64,000 nt of DNA, taken from contig NZ_JBFEFI010000001.1 in the NCBI RefSeq assembly GCF_040717535.1, positions 434,001-498,000 on the forward strand, in the 5' to 3' direction. Made by a program: the position numbers and the translations under genes. The stretch comes from Thalassoglobus sp. JC818 (lineage in GTDB: Bacteria; Planctomycetota; Planctomycetia; Planctomycetales; Planctomycetaceae). Below, one piece after another: positions 34,946 to 43,891 of the stretch (position 1 is its first letter; every line of letters starts with the position of its first letter). The notes under the pieces were generated by a model. The model was not told the DNA's origin and searched no databases. It worked only from the letters and a program-made list of their open reading frames with translations.

Positions 34946-36169
34946 TCACTCGCTGTCGTCGACACGAATCTTGGCCAGGATGACTTTGTTGAATTCGCCA
35001 GATCGTTTTCCTCTGCTAACCCGACCTTCTCCGACCGTTACCCAAGCTTCATTCTCACTGACTTGGCAGACACCAGAGTTGCCAAGAGTGGCGTCGTTCT
35101 CAGGAACAAGGACTTGTTCGGTTGAACGGATTACGTGCAACTCTTCGGGGTCGCCTTCTGCAATAAAGAGCGGAGCACGATGTCGCATAATGTGGTCGTT
35201 GTCGGCCCCTTTGCGTGTGTAGACCAGAAACAGCCGATCTTCCAGCGTAACCCAATGCTGTTGAGTGTTGTAACTTCCAAGCAGAGTTCCATCGTCAAAC
35301 GTCCACGGAATATGGTCCGTATAATCCAATCCGTCTCGGCTCTTCGAGACATAAGCACCGTCATCCGCACGCATGGTGAGAAAGAATTGATCACCTAACT
35401 GAACTGCAGACGGTTCATACAATCCTCGTCCAGTCGGAAGGGAATGTTCACTTCCATGTTCAAGATAGGTCAGTGTTGTCCCATCAAATCGACAGCGAAC
35501 GACAGTTGTTGTCATGTTGCGTTTTGTCACATCCTTCAGGTAGCGAATGGGGAGAAGGACGTCACCGTTCGCCAGATCGACACGCTGGTTACAACCGGCA
35601 TTGGCAGCACGTAAGGGACGACCTTCATGGTCAGTGTCGGGAAGTTCAAGGAATTTTAGCGGTCCACACTCCAGCGTCTCCGGGTCAATCACTGCGTAAG
35701 AAACCTTGGTCTTCACCCGGTCCTCACGAGTCCCGTCTTCAAAATCAAATGTTTTCCCTGTGATCAAGAACTTGTCTGTCGCAGCATGCCACTTTGGCCA
35801 AAGATCACCTGCAGAGATCTCATACCCGTCGTCGAGTTTGGTCCTCCGCAGCGACGGAATCGCCCGCGGCTTTGACCAATTCTCTCCATGGTCGGTGCTG
35901 ACAGACAAAAAGATATCGTGAAAGTCATGCGTCTTCTCTTTTCCAGTGAGAGACATCGTTGTCAAACAAATGGGTGGCGTCCTGTCCGCATATCCAGTTC
36001 GTACCTGCAGCCAGTCCCACTTCTCGTTGCCATGAGCAATCACTGAACGTTCAACAGCCAGCGGAGCTTGGGCCAGCGATTCCGCAACCTCAGAATTGAG
36101 CATCAGCACAGAGACTAAAAGGAGCTTTCCAAAGTTATCGATGTACATAGTCGTCCGTTCTTGTCTCAT
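34946..36169 (-). CDS. Secreted sialidase-like (BNR repeat) glycoside hydrolase family protein
   Basis: 407 residues from ATG 36169, or 400 from ATG 36148; both give a signal peptide around 'GKLLLVSVLMLNSEVAESLAQ'. A BNR/Asp-box element is visible: 'LSVSTDHGENWSKPRAI' (SxDxGxxW), and a second weaker 'SKSRDGLDY'. Strand-rich repeats such as 'RGLYEPSAVQLGDQFFLTMRADDG' and 'GNSGVCQVSENEAWVTVGEGR' fit a six-bladed propeller as in exo-sialidases and related planctomycete hydrolases. The specific substrate cannot be read from the sequence. Monocistronic on the minus strand between the effector pair and the kinase gene. Confidence 0.75.
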   Translation of the reverse strand: MRQERTTMYIDNFGKLLLVSVLMLNSEVAESLAQAPLAVERSVIAHGNEKWDWLQVRTGYADRTPPICLTTMSLTGKEKTHDFHDIFLSVSTDHGENWSKPRAIPSLRRTKLDDGYEISAGDLWPKWHAATDKFLITGKTFDFEDGTREDRVKTKVSYAVIDPETLECGPLKFLELPDTDHEGRPLRAANAGCNQRVDLANGDVLLPIRYLKDVTKRNMTTTVVRCRFDGTTLTYLEHGSEHSLPTGRGLYEPSAVQLGDQFFLTMRADDGAYVSKSRDGLDYTDHIPWTFDDGTLLGSYNTQQHWVTLEDRLFLVYTRKGADNDHIMRHRAPLFIAEGDPEELHVIRSTEQVLVPENDATLGNSGVCQVSENEAWVTVGEGRVSRGKRSGEFNKVILAKIRVDDSE

Positions 36170-36765
36170 GAAACTTTGGAGTTCGTTTATAGTGGTATGT
36201 GATTGCTCAGTGCGGGGCTTCCGAAAGAGGTTTAGGTCTCATGTTGGTTTAGAGCGTTAATCCCCACGGTTCCGTTGTGAAAAGCTTCTGGTTTCAAAAC
36301 GGACCTTGCGATTTTGCACGACACAAAAACTCAATCGAGTATTGTGACACTTCGAAATCATGCCCTTTTGATCCATTCGTTCCAAGTCTTACAGAAAACA
36401 CCCGGTTTTTCCATCAGTGCCGTCTCCAATACTCTATCAGACACTCCTTCGTGCAAAACTCTTCAAGTCCGAATCGTGCTGCTGGGGTAGGGCATTGACG
36501 GCGATACTGCACAGTGAAGTCTTGCTTTGTCTTGATCGTTCGCTCCGCTCTTTGAATGACCAGACAAGCCCTCCAAATTGGCCCCGTAAATTACATGCAG
36601 GGACAGTTCCCAGTATGTCAGCAACATTCCTGACTCAAAGCAATCACCATGGCGAGCGGTTGCAGATTTGCCATCTTCCTCTCGTGCTGCCGCGTAACTA
36701 GCTCGATCCCTGGACCAAGAAAATTGATTCTCAAGAATCACTTCGTAAACATATCATCTCGCCAT
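36170..36765. other. Intergenic region, no gene seen
   Basis: Nearly 600 bp with only short, low-quality frames on both strands. No RNA gene, repeat or terminator recognised. It may contain the promoter of the sialidase-like gene and the 3' region of the kinase mRNA. Confidence 0.35.
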
Positions 36766-39582
36766 TCAAGAGAGTCGAAGCACGTGACCAGACGCTGTTG
36801 ACTCAACGGCTTTCGAAGTGAGTCTCACTGATTTCATGACTTCGTCTCGATGAATTGCGTCGCTGATCAGGCATTCGCCGTGTCCAGCAGAATCCAATGA
36901 TTCATTCGCCAGCTTGACGCTGCCTCCGAAGAAATCCAATTGACCGTTAATCGTCGCAATCGTGACGTCGCCGCGGTGAATAACTACTCGTGAAATTCCG
37001 CATTTCGTCGGATTCAGCTGGAGAGCAGCTGTGATAGCCGCGAAAGAGTCCGGAAAGGTAGCGAGTCCCCGCTGGCCCATCGTTTTGAGGACTTTGGCAC
37101 CGAATTCGCGCACGTCACTTTCGAATCGTCGAAACGATTCCTGAGTGCGTTCTGCCTGTGCCAAGTCATCTGAGGACTCATCATCGGAGGAGAACTCGAA
37201 GATCATGAAAGTCAGATCTGGAATTGTCGCGGGCCGGTCGATACCGACGACCTGTCTTGGAAACAACTGTCGAAACAGCGGAAATCCTGTTGCTTCGATC
37301 GCACTGATCGACCGATGTTGCCTGAGTCTTCGCTCAAGTCGGACCTGCACATCACGCTCGAATTGATTCTCAATCGTCAAGAGTTGCTCACCTGCAGAGA
37401 GAATCCGAATGTCGTCTTTGAAGCTGTTTGTAAGTGCGAGTTCCAGGTGAGACTCTCGACAAGTCTCTCGCACGGAGATATCGACGTTTTGGGACGTCTG
37501 TCGAATGCGAAGCGAATATTCTCCGGACTTCAATTGGAGAGGGACTTCAGCTTTCTCACCAGCAATGAGGCGAAGTTGAACGACGATATGCGGCGAGTGG
37601 GCAGGGCCACCAAGGCAGTAAGAGCGAAAGTCCGCTGTTCGAATTTCGGAATTCACTGAGAAATTCATTTCAACCCGATGAGCCAAGTCGGTGGGAAACT
37701 CGGCATCACAGACTTCGCAACGCCCAGAGTCTTCGACGTGCTCCAAGGAATCACGACGAGCAACTGGAACGCGGCAATGAGGGCAGTGGATTTCCCACTG
37801 TAAGTCGAGCAAACCGTCGTGTGCTGCGTACAGACAGACATCAATCAACTCGTCCTCCGGATAGCCCCACGACTCGGCAAGATCCAATGGACGAATTCGG
37901 GCAATTTCCGGGTCGGTAGCCTGCTCCAGAAAGTCAGCAAGTTTGAAGACAAGTTCTCGACTGATCGGACGCTCTGACAATTTCAGAATCGCTTGGTCCA
38001 GCGAGATTTTTGAACGTCGGGACAATCGAGGTGCGGATTCAAACGCATCCGCGACAGAGCAACTTCGACGACGATTCTCAAGAAAGCCATCGATGCGATT
38101 GTACACCGCAGAAAAGGCTCGTCTTGTAATCCATCCAACTTGAATCCAGGCGAGAACTCTCCCAGCGACGCCGTTCGGCTGGACATGAATTCTTTGCCGC
38201 AACTCTGTTCCAGTGCCAGCTGCGGGCCTCAATTCTACGTCGCTGTAGATCCAGTCAAAAGGTCCGTGTGCGAACTCTCGCAAAATCGACATCCGGTGGT
38301 TTTCGATCCACTCGAATGGATGTTCGATCCATGACATCTTGAACCCGGCGAAACGGACGTTTCCAACCTGAGTGACGTCTCCATTTTGAGCGACGCTCGA
38401 AGAAAACTCGACGGGCGGGAGCCCCACGGCGCGGTTGATTCGCGGAGTATCTGAAATATATCGCCACAGTTGGGAAGGTGACGATTTCAATTTGCAGGAG
38501 ATTTCGTAGCACATCGCGATCCGCAGATCACGGAGCGGAAGTCGCGGGAAAGTCCCGATTCTGATCGGCTCTCCTCGCAACAGTAAATTAACATCTTCGA
38601 GCATGTCGCTCGCGTCGACGTACCTGTGCTCCGGCCGCTTCGACATGGCCTTCATGACCAATTGGCTGAAGCCTTCACTGACCTTGGAATCACCCATCGT
38701 CAGCGGAGGTGGATCAACGCGTCGGTGCAAGTCGATCAGATCGATGAGATCGATGAGATCGTCCGATTCGAACGGAGGACGTCCGCTGACCATGTGATAC
38801 AGCACAGCTCCGAGTGAATAAATGTCTGCTGCAGGAGTGACCTCTGACTGACTTCGCGACTGCTCTGGGGCCATATAGTATGGCGTTCCAACGAGCACCT
38901 GAGACGTCGTTAAATCATGATCTTCAGAGGCAATCATTTGGCGAGCGGTACCCAGATCAGTCAGCTTCACAGATACATTTTGATCCTTGTCGGTAAGTTG
39001 GTCGAGACGATCCGACATAATCATGACGTTGCCAGGTTTGACATCGCGATGAATGATCTTGCGTGTGTGGAGGTCTGATAGTCCAGAACAGATCTGCGAG
39101 GCAATCAGCAACGCTGTCCGCTCAGGCAGGGGACCGGAATGTTTTAAGTGCCAGGATAGACTGTTCCCCGACACAAACTCCATAACGATGTAGTGAATGC
39201 CCTGATCCTCGTTCACCTCAACCATTCGAGTGACGTAGGGACTCTTCACTTCGCCCAGCAGTCTGGCTTCTTTAAGAAATCGAGCCACACGTTCCGGTCG
39301 GGCCATCAGATGAATATTGATAACTTTGACGGCAAATGTTTGCCCCGATTTCCCATGAACAGCACGGTAAACAGACCCCATTCCACCAACGCCAACTCGT
39401 TCGATGAGTTGGTAGTCTCCGAGAAACTGCCCCTCCAGCGGTCCCGTTGTGGGAGTAGGATTTCCGACGTGTCCGGTCCGCAGCGCTTGCACAGCAGTCG
39501 ACTCGAATTCGCACTCGTCGTACCAGCTTGGAGCCGGATCGAGTTCAACCTCGGAATCGTGTTGTGGATTTGAGCTACTCAC
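36766..39582 (-). CDS. Ser/Thr protein kinase fused to SRPBCC-like, DUF5939 and degenerate cyclase domains
   Basis: About 938 residues from GTG 39582; TTG 39615 and TTG 39660 are further upstream, but 39660 lies inside a terminator hairpin. The kinase domain (about 55-350) has 'GVGGMGSVY' loop, 'FAVKVI', 'IIHRDVKPGNVMI', 'LTDLGTAR' (DLG instead of DFG) and 'YYMAPEQ'. An insertion of repeated 'DLIDLIDLIDL' lies between the APE motif and its C-terminal end. Then a polyketide-cyclase/SRPBCC-like segment, then DUF5939 with a likely Zn site ('CPHC', 'CEVC'), then a class III cyclase-like domain at the C-terminus whose metal-binding Asp residues are not at their usual positions, suggesting loss of cyclase activity. 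Probably a regulatory integrator. Confidence 0.85.
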   Translation of the reverse strand: MSSSNPQHDSEVELDPAPSWYDECEFESTAVQALRTGHVGNPTPTTGPLEGQFLGDYQLIERVGVGGMGSVYRAVHGKSGQTFAVKVINIHLMARPERVARFLKEARLLGEVKSPYVTRMVEVNEDQGIHYIVMEFVSGNSLSWHLKHSGPLPERTALLIASQICSGLSDLHTRKIIHRDVKPGNVMIMSDRLDQLTDKDQNVSVKLTDLGTARQMIASEDHDLTTSQVLVGTPYYMAPEQSRSQSEVTPAADIYSLGAVLYHMVSGRPPFESDDLIDLIDLIDLHRRVDPPPLTMGDSKVSEGFSQLVMKAMSKRPEHRYVDASDMLEDVNLLLRGEPIRIGTFPRLPLRDLRIAMCYEISCKLKSSPSQLWRYISDTPRINRAVGLPPVEFSSSVAQNGDVTQVGNVRFAGFKMSWIEHPFEWIENHRMSILREFAHGPFDWIYSDVELRPAAGTGTELRQRIHVQPNGVAGRVLAWIQVGWITRRAFSAVYNRIDGFLENRRRSCSVADAFESAPRLSRRSKISLDQAILKLSERPISRELVFKLADFLEQATDPEIARIRPLDLAESWGYPEDELIDVCLYAAHDGLLDLQWEIHCPHCRVPVARRDSLEHVEDSGRCEVCDAEFPTDLAHRVEMNFSVNSEIRTADFRSYCLGGPAHSPHIVVQLRLIAGEKAEVPLQLKSGEYSLRIRQTSQNVDISVRETCRESHLELALTNSFKDDIRILSAGEQLLTIENQFERDVQVRLERRLRQHRSISAIEATGFPLFRQLFPRQVVGIDRPATIPDLTFMIFEFSSDDESSDDLAQAERTQESFRRFESDVREFGAKVLKTMGQRGLATFPDSFAAITAALQLNPTKCGISRVVIHRGDVTIATINGQLDFFGGSVKLANESLDSAGHGECLISDAIHRDEVMKSVRLTSKAVESTASGHVLRLS
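38737..38767. repeat. Short tandem repeat (9-bp unit) in kinase gene
   Basis: The sequence ATCGATGAG is repeated in tandem inside the kinase reading frame and encodes the 'DLIDLIDLIDL' peptide on the minus strand. The 9-bp period keeps the frame, so copy-number change would add or remove three residues. Confidence 0.75.
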
Positions 39583-39650
39583 AGCATGTTGGCTTTCGTC
39601 GAGTCTTGAGACCAAACTTATTAAGAATCGATTATCATGAGCTGTGGAGA

Positions 39651-39698
39651 GAAAAAACAACCGGAGCCTGCAATGCAGGTCGCAGGACTCCGGTTGGG
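39651..39698 (-). terminator. Rho-independent terminator of the beta-helix gene
   Basis: On the minus strand an imperfect long stem (AACCGGAG...CTCCGGTT with inner CTGC/GCAG pairs) is followed by six T residues (plus-strand AAAAAA at 39652-39657). It ends transcription about 60 bases after the stop of the gene at 39760-42213. It also shows that the kinase gene is transcribed from its own promoter or by read-through and that its start should lie downstream of the hairpin. Confidence 0.8.
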
Positions 39699-39759
39699 TT
39701 CAAATATCGGGAATAAAGATCAGTGCTCAGCCTGATTGGATCAGCAATGAGCCGTTCCG

Positions 39760-42213
39760 TTAGAAGCTTCCGAATACTCCAATCTTGCTGCGACGATCAA
39801 CATCCGTGTCTCCATTCAGACCTTCAAACAGATCGTCCGAACGACCGCTTGCATCATTCCTCTTAATCTTCGATCGTTCCAGGGTCAGATCACCATCGTT
39901 GAAGACTCCGCCGCCTCTGCCGTCGACAGCCACATTCCGTTGGATCTTAGTCTTTGAAACTTCGACATCCCCACCATCACGAACGAAGAGGCCGCCGCCG
40001 TTGTCCTGAGCGTAGTTCCGCATAATCTTCGATTGAATGATGCTGACCACTCCTCCGTTCACGAACACGCCTCCACCGTCTCCGTTGGTCCAGTTTCCAT
40101 CAATCTTTGACTTGATGACAGTCATGTTGCCGCCATTCTGAGCCCACAAACCACCACCCTCATTCTCAGCGAAGTTGTCAACCACTTTGGTTTTCTCAAT
40201 CAACACGTCGGCTGAACCAGTCGCGTGAAATGCTCCACCGTTACCCGGATTTCCGAGTGCACGATTTCCCTGGAGCGAGCTCTTGTTGATTTCGACATCA
40301 CCATCGATCACTTCGATTCCGCCGCCAGCGCGATTCGCGTCATTTGACTTAATCGATGATCGTTCAATGGAGACCGCTCCATCGGTTGAGAAGATTCCGC
40401 CGCCGCTGCCAGACGTTCCATTCGCAACGTTGTAAGCAACCGTCGATTTGACGACGTTCAGGGTTCCGCCGTTATTGAAGATTCCACCACCGCCGTTGTC
40501 CGCGCTGTTTCCTGAGGCGATATTGCCTTCAACTTTAGAGTTGTAAACCGTCATCGTGCTGCCAACCTGGTTCCACAATCCGCCTCCCTCGCTGGAAGCA
40601 AAGTTGCCGACAACATCGCTGCGATTAATCAGTACGTCGGCAATTCCGGTTACGTGCAGTCCACCACCATTTCCTGGGTTGCTCGAGACGGAGTTGTCTG
40701 TCAGCCAGCTGCGCTCAAACGTCAGTTGACCGTCGACAATTTCGATTCCCCCACCAGCGCGAACAGCATCATTCCCCGAAATCGTTGACTTCGTAACGGT
40801 CACCTCACCATCAGTCGAGAAGATTCCGCCACCGCTTCCGGATACCCCATCAGCCAAATTGTTGGTGATTGAGGACTTCGTGATGCTCACGGTCCCACCG
40901 TTGTTGAAGATGCCGCCTCCTCCATCATCGGCAGCGTCACCAGACGCAATGTTGCCATCGATTTCAGTTCCGTAAATCGACATCAGCCCGGTGCCATTCC
41001 AAAGTCCACCACCTTCGCGCGCAGCAAAGTTTCCATTGACGGTTCCACCTTTGATTGAAACGTTTCCTGACCCGGTGACGTGCAAGCCACCGCCGTTTCC
41101 AGGTGCGCTACCAACGCCGTTGTTGTCCAGGTTGACGTCAGTCAAAGCGATTGCGTCTTGTGAATTGGATTGATCCTCAATCCCACCGCCGGCTCGAACT
41201 GCCGTGTTGAAACTGATAAGTGACTCATTGGCTGAAATGGTTCCGCCAATGACATTGAGGATACCTCCTCCACTCCCTGCTGCCCCATCTGCGACGTTGT
41301 TGGTAATCGATGAATTGAGGATTTCCACCGCCCCACCATTGTTGAAGATCCCTCCACCACCATCATCGGCGGCAGCACCCGATGCGACGTTGCCGTCGAT
41401 CTCCGTGCCTTCGATCGTCATCAGCCCAGTGCCGTTCCACAATCCGCCACCTTCACGGGCAGCAAAGTTCCCATTGACGGTGCCTCCGCTGATGAAGACT
41501 CCACCCGATCCTGTGATGTGCAATCCTCCTCCATTCCCCGGAGCCGTTCCGCCCAGTGCATCGTTGTTGTCGAGATTGACATCAACCAGGGTCACTGCGT
41601 CCGCTTCATTCGACTGGTCTTCAATTCCGCCGCCCGCACGAACAGCAGAGTTCGAGCTGATCACGGAGTTCGCGATGAAAACCGTTCCAGACAGGTTGAA
41701 GATCGCACCGCCACTCCCAGCGGTTCCCGAAGCAGTATTTCCTGTCAGAACAGAATCGAGAATCCCCAGTCGACTGCCATTGTTGTAGATCGCTCCACCA
41801 TCCTCAGCATCTCCCCCCGTCAATTCGAGCCCAGCCAGAGTCACCTCGTCGGTTGTTTCAATCGTGAAGATCCGACTGTTCCCGGCAGCGTCGATCGAGA
41901 CTCCGGAAATGCCACCATCGATAACCAGATCCTCTGTGATCACAAGATCGCCGTTCAACAGGACCAGATTGTCGACCCCATCGAAGACAATATCGTCTGC
42001 TCCCTCTGACTCGTTGGCAGCTGTCACAGCTTCACGAAGGGAAGTCAGTCCGTCGTTCGAGTCGACCACATCAAGGTCTGTATTGACGGTGAATGTCGTG
42101 AGCATCACGCGATCTTCAAACGTTTCCGTTCGAGAAATCGATCCACGGCGCCGTCGGCGCGAGCCCAGAAAAACGTTGAGGAGTTGAAAGCCTGATCGTG
42201 AAAGGGAAATCAT
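39760..42213 (-). CDS. CSLREA-type right-handed beta-helix surface protein
   Basis: About 817 residues from ATG 42213; an upstream in-frame ATG (42345) would add 44 Pro/Arg-rich residues. The N-terminus has the planctomycete leader pattern 'RTETFEDRVMLT', followed by the CSLREA-like 'TVNTDLDVVDSNDGLTSLREAV'. The rest is a beta-helix with Asn/Gly-rich rungs arranged in four long modules of about 140-160 residues; recurring blocks are 'RAGGGIE', 'APGNGGGLHVTG', 'NGNFAAREGGGLWN' and 'DDGGGGIFNNGG'. Domains of this type occur in secreted or cell-surface proteins. No catalytic residues seen. The transcript ends at the terminator at 39651-39698. Confidence 0.82.
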   Translation of the reverse strand: MISLSRSGFQLLNVFLGSRRRRRGSISRTETFEDRVMLTTFTVNTDLDVVDSNDGLTSLREAVTAANESEGADDIVFDGVDNLVLLNGDLVITEDLVIDGGISGVSIDAAGNSRIFTIETTDEVTLAGLELTGGDAEDGGAIYNNGSRLGILDSVLTGNTASGTAGSGGAIFNLSGTVFIANSVISSNSAVRAGGGIEDQSNEADAVTLVDVNLDNNDALGGTAPGNGGGLHITGSGGVFISGGTVNGNFAAREGGGLWNGTGLMTIEGTEIDGNVASGAAADDGGGGIFNNGGAVEILNSSITNNVADGAAGSGGGILNVIGGTISANESLISFNTAVRAGGGIEDQSNSQDAIALTDVNLDNNGVGSAPGNGGGLHVTGSGNVSIKGGTVNGNFAAREGGGLWNGTGLMSIYGTEIDGNIASGDAADDGGGGIFNNGGTVSITKSSITNNLADGVSGSGGGIFSTDGEVTVTKSTISGNDAVRAGGGIEIVDGQLTFERSWLTDNSVSSNPGNGGGLHVTGIADVLINRSDVVGNFASSEGGGLWNQVGSTMTVYNSKVEGNIASGNSADNGGGGIFNNGGTLNVVKSTVAYNVANGTSGSGGGIFSTDGAVSIERSSIKSNDANRAGGGIEVIDGDVEINKSSLQGNRALGNPGNGGAFHATGSADVLIEKTKVVDNFAENEGGGLWAQNGGNMTVIKSKIDGNWTNGDGGGVFVNGGVVSIIQSKIMRNYAQDNGGGLFVRDGGDVEVSKTKIQRNVAVDGRGGGVFNDGDLTLERSKIKRNDASGRSDDLFEGLNGDTDVDRRSKIGVFGSF
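40310..41660. repeat. Four diverged tandem modules of about 430-450 bp in beta-helix gene
   Basis: The block encoding 'RAGGGIE' recurs near 40317, 40745, 41183 and 41630, a spacing of roughly 430-450 bp. The two outermost N-terminal modules are most alike ('EDQSN', 'NGNFAAREGGGLWNGTGLM' recur almost unchanged), pointing to recent duplication. Confidence 0.7.
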
Positions 42214-42622
42214 AAATATGTCTCGCAACAGGGAAAACAGAATGGGATCCGTACGAAGTCGTTTGTAAAAACGAGGGGAAGGCGGGATCGGGGACGGAGT
42301 TGCGCCCTCCAAAAAACTGCAGGGCAACAACCTCAAGTGGGGCATTCTTCAGATGTAATCCGCCACCGATCCCAAACTCCCCCCACGCGGTTCCACCGCG
42401 CTGTCGCGACGAAATAAACCCGTCTCAATTCCCTACGCAGCGACCAGAGGCCTGTGACATCGAATCGTAAGAAAAAGTTCAAAATCGCGAAGCCGCGTAA
42501 AATGCGAAACATGGCGTAAGATTTGCTGGTCAAAGATTTATGAGAAATTTGTGTCTCTTTGACGTCGGAATCCGTATTCTGAGAGAAAAGTCCCTTGCAG
42601 GAGCGGGAAGATTGGTTGATCA
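42214..42622. other. Divergent intergenic region
   Basis: About 410 bp between the beta-helix gene (minus) and the sigma factor (plus). Should hold both promoters; no convincing consensus elements. If the beta-helix protein starts at 42345, the left third is coding. Confidence 0.35.
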
Positions 42623-43324
42623 ATGGTCCAGTTGAACGAATTGACGACACATTGGACCGAATTGGTCGCTTCGAATTCCGACTCCAGAGAGCTCGCGAAC
42701 GAAGCTCAAAATCTCGTCCTCGTCCGCTACGCGAATGCGGTCTTTGAATACCTTTTGATGAGAGTGCGAGATCCACATCTTGCGAACGATTTAACGCAAG
42801 AATTTGCATTCAGATTCCTACGGGGCGATTTCAGTTCCGCTTCACCAGAAAAGGGTCGATTCCGCAACTTCCTCAAGACTTCTCTCACGAACCTCATCAG
42901 AGACAATCACCGGCGTCAAAAAACTCACCGGAAACAGTTTGAGTCCATGTCGGCAGAGCTCTCGCGAAGCCAAACCTCAGGACAGGAATTGGATGAGTTC
43001 GATCGGATCCTGCGTAAAGAAATCATCCGCCGAACGTGGGCTGCGCTCGAACGATTAGACGACGCAAACAGTTCCACGTTGACCCGAATCCTGAAGTTCC
43101 GCGCTCAACACCCCGACCTCACTTCGGCGGAGACATCGCAGCGACTCAGCGACCTATCCGCTGAGCCGATGACTCCAGAAGCTGTCCGGCAGAACCTCGT
43201 CAGGGGCAGACAACTCTTCGCCAACCTGCTCAAACAAGAAGTCGCGTTTCTGGTCGAAAGCACCGATCCACAAGAAATCGAAATGGAACTCCGAGAACTC
43301 GGCCTACTCAAATACTGCGATTGA
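42623..43324 (+). CDS. ECF-type RNA polymerase sigma factor
   Basis: 233 residues; ATG 42623 preceded by GGAGCGGGAAG. Region 2: 'YANAVFEYLLMRVRDPHLANDLTQEFAFRFL' with 'GRFRNFLKTSLTNLIRDNHRR'. Region 4 is present in the C-terminal third, with the helix 'AETSQRLSDLSAEPMTPEAVRQNLVRGRQLFANLL'. This matches the planctomycete sigma factors commonly encoded near Ser/Thr kinases; here the kinase fusion is 3 kb away beyond the beta-helix gene. No anti-sigma gene is seen, so kinase-dependent control is plausible but inferred. Confidence 0.82.
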   Translation: MVQLNELTTHWTELVASNSDSRELANEAQNLVLVRYANAVFEYLLMRVRDPHLANDLTQEFAFRFLRGDFSSASPEKGRFRNFLKTSLTNLIRDNHRRQKTHRKQFESMSAELSRSQTSGQELDEFDRILRKEIIRRTWAALERLDDANSSTLTRILKFRAQHPDLTSAETSQRLSDLSAEPMTPEAVRQNLVRGRQLFANLLKQEVAFLVESTDPQEIEMELRELGLLKYCD

Positions 43325-43891
43325 GAACGACCGTACCCATCAACCCATTTCCCACGGTCTAAGAAGCTGCCTCCGATTCCGCAGACCGAAATCGGTTTCC
43401 TTCTACTTTTCCAATTCTCACAGAACTCGAGATTCTCCAAGGTTCGATTTCGCTTTCACTTGGACCGACCATCGCACAGAGTCAGTTTTCGCTCACTGGT
43501 GAGGGGATAAATCTAAAGAGTGATGTACGAAAGTAACCTCATGCAGAGTTGCATGCCCGTTTTTCAGTCTTCTGCCATGGGTGAGTTGATTTCATTTGCG
43601 GAAAGGAGTTTCTGACTCGTATCAAACCGCTAACATCAAAAATGACGAACTCAGTTCGAAACTCTCAACGCTTCAACTGTTGATTCATATGCGACTCGGA
43701 ATCCGTGAGAATAGCAATTCCGTCCGTCGTGCTCCCTGTCTTGTTGGGCCGCCGTCATCGCGGCCTCATCGAAAGGGAGAATTGACATGTGAGTTCCTCC
43801 TCGAACCACACAACGTTCAACTCACTTGCCAATCAACGAAAAACGGGATCTGAATTAACCTCTCATCAGATCTGGAGAACTTCGATCATTG
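43325..43891. other. Intergenic region between converging genes
   Basis: 567 bp between converging genes. A weak hairpin (CCGATT 43373-43378 with AATCGG 43390-43395, followed by a T/C-rich stretch) may end the sigma factor mRNA. No gene or RNA otherwise recognised. Confidence 0.35.
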
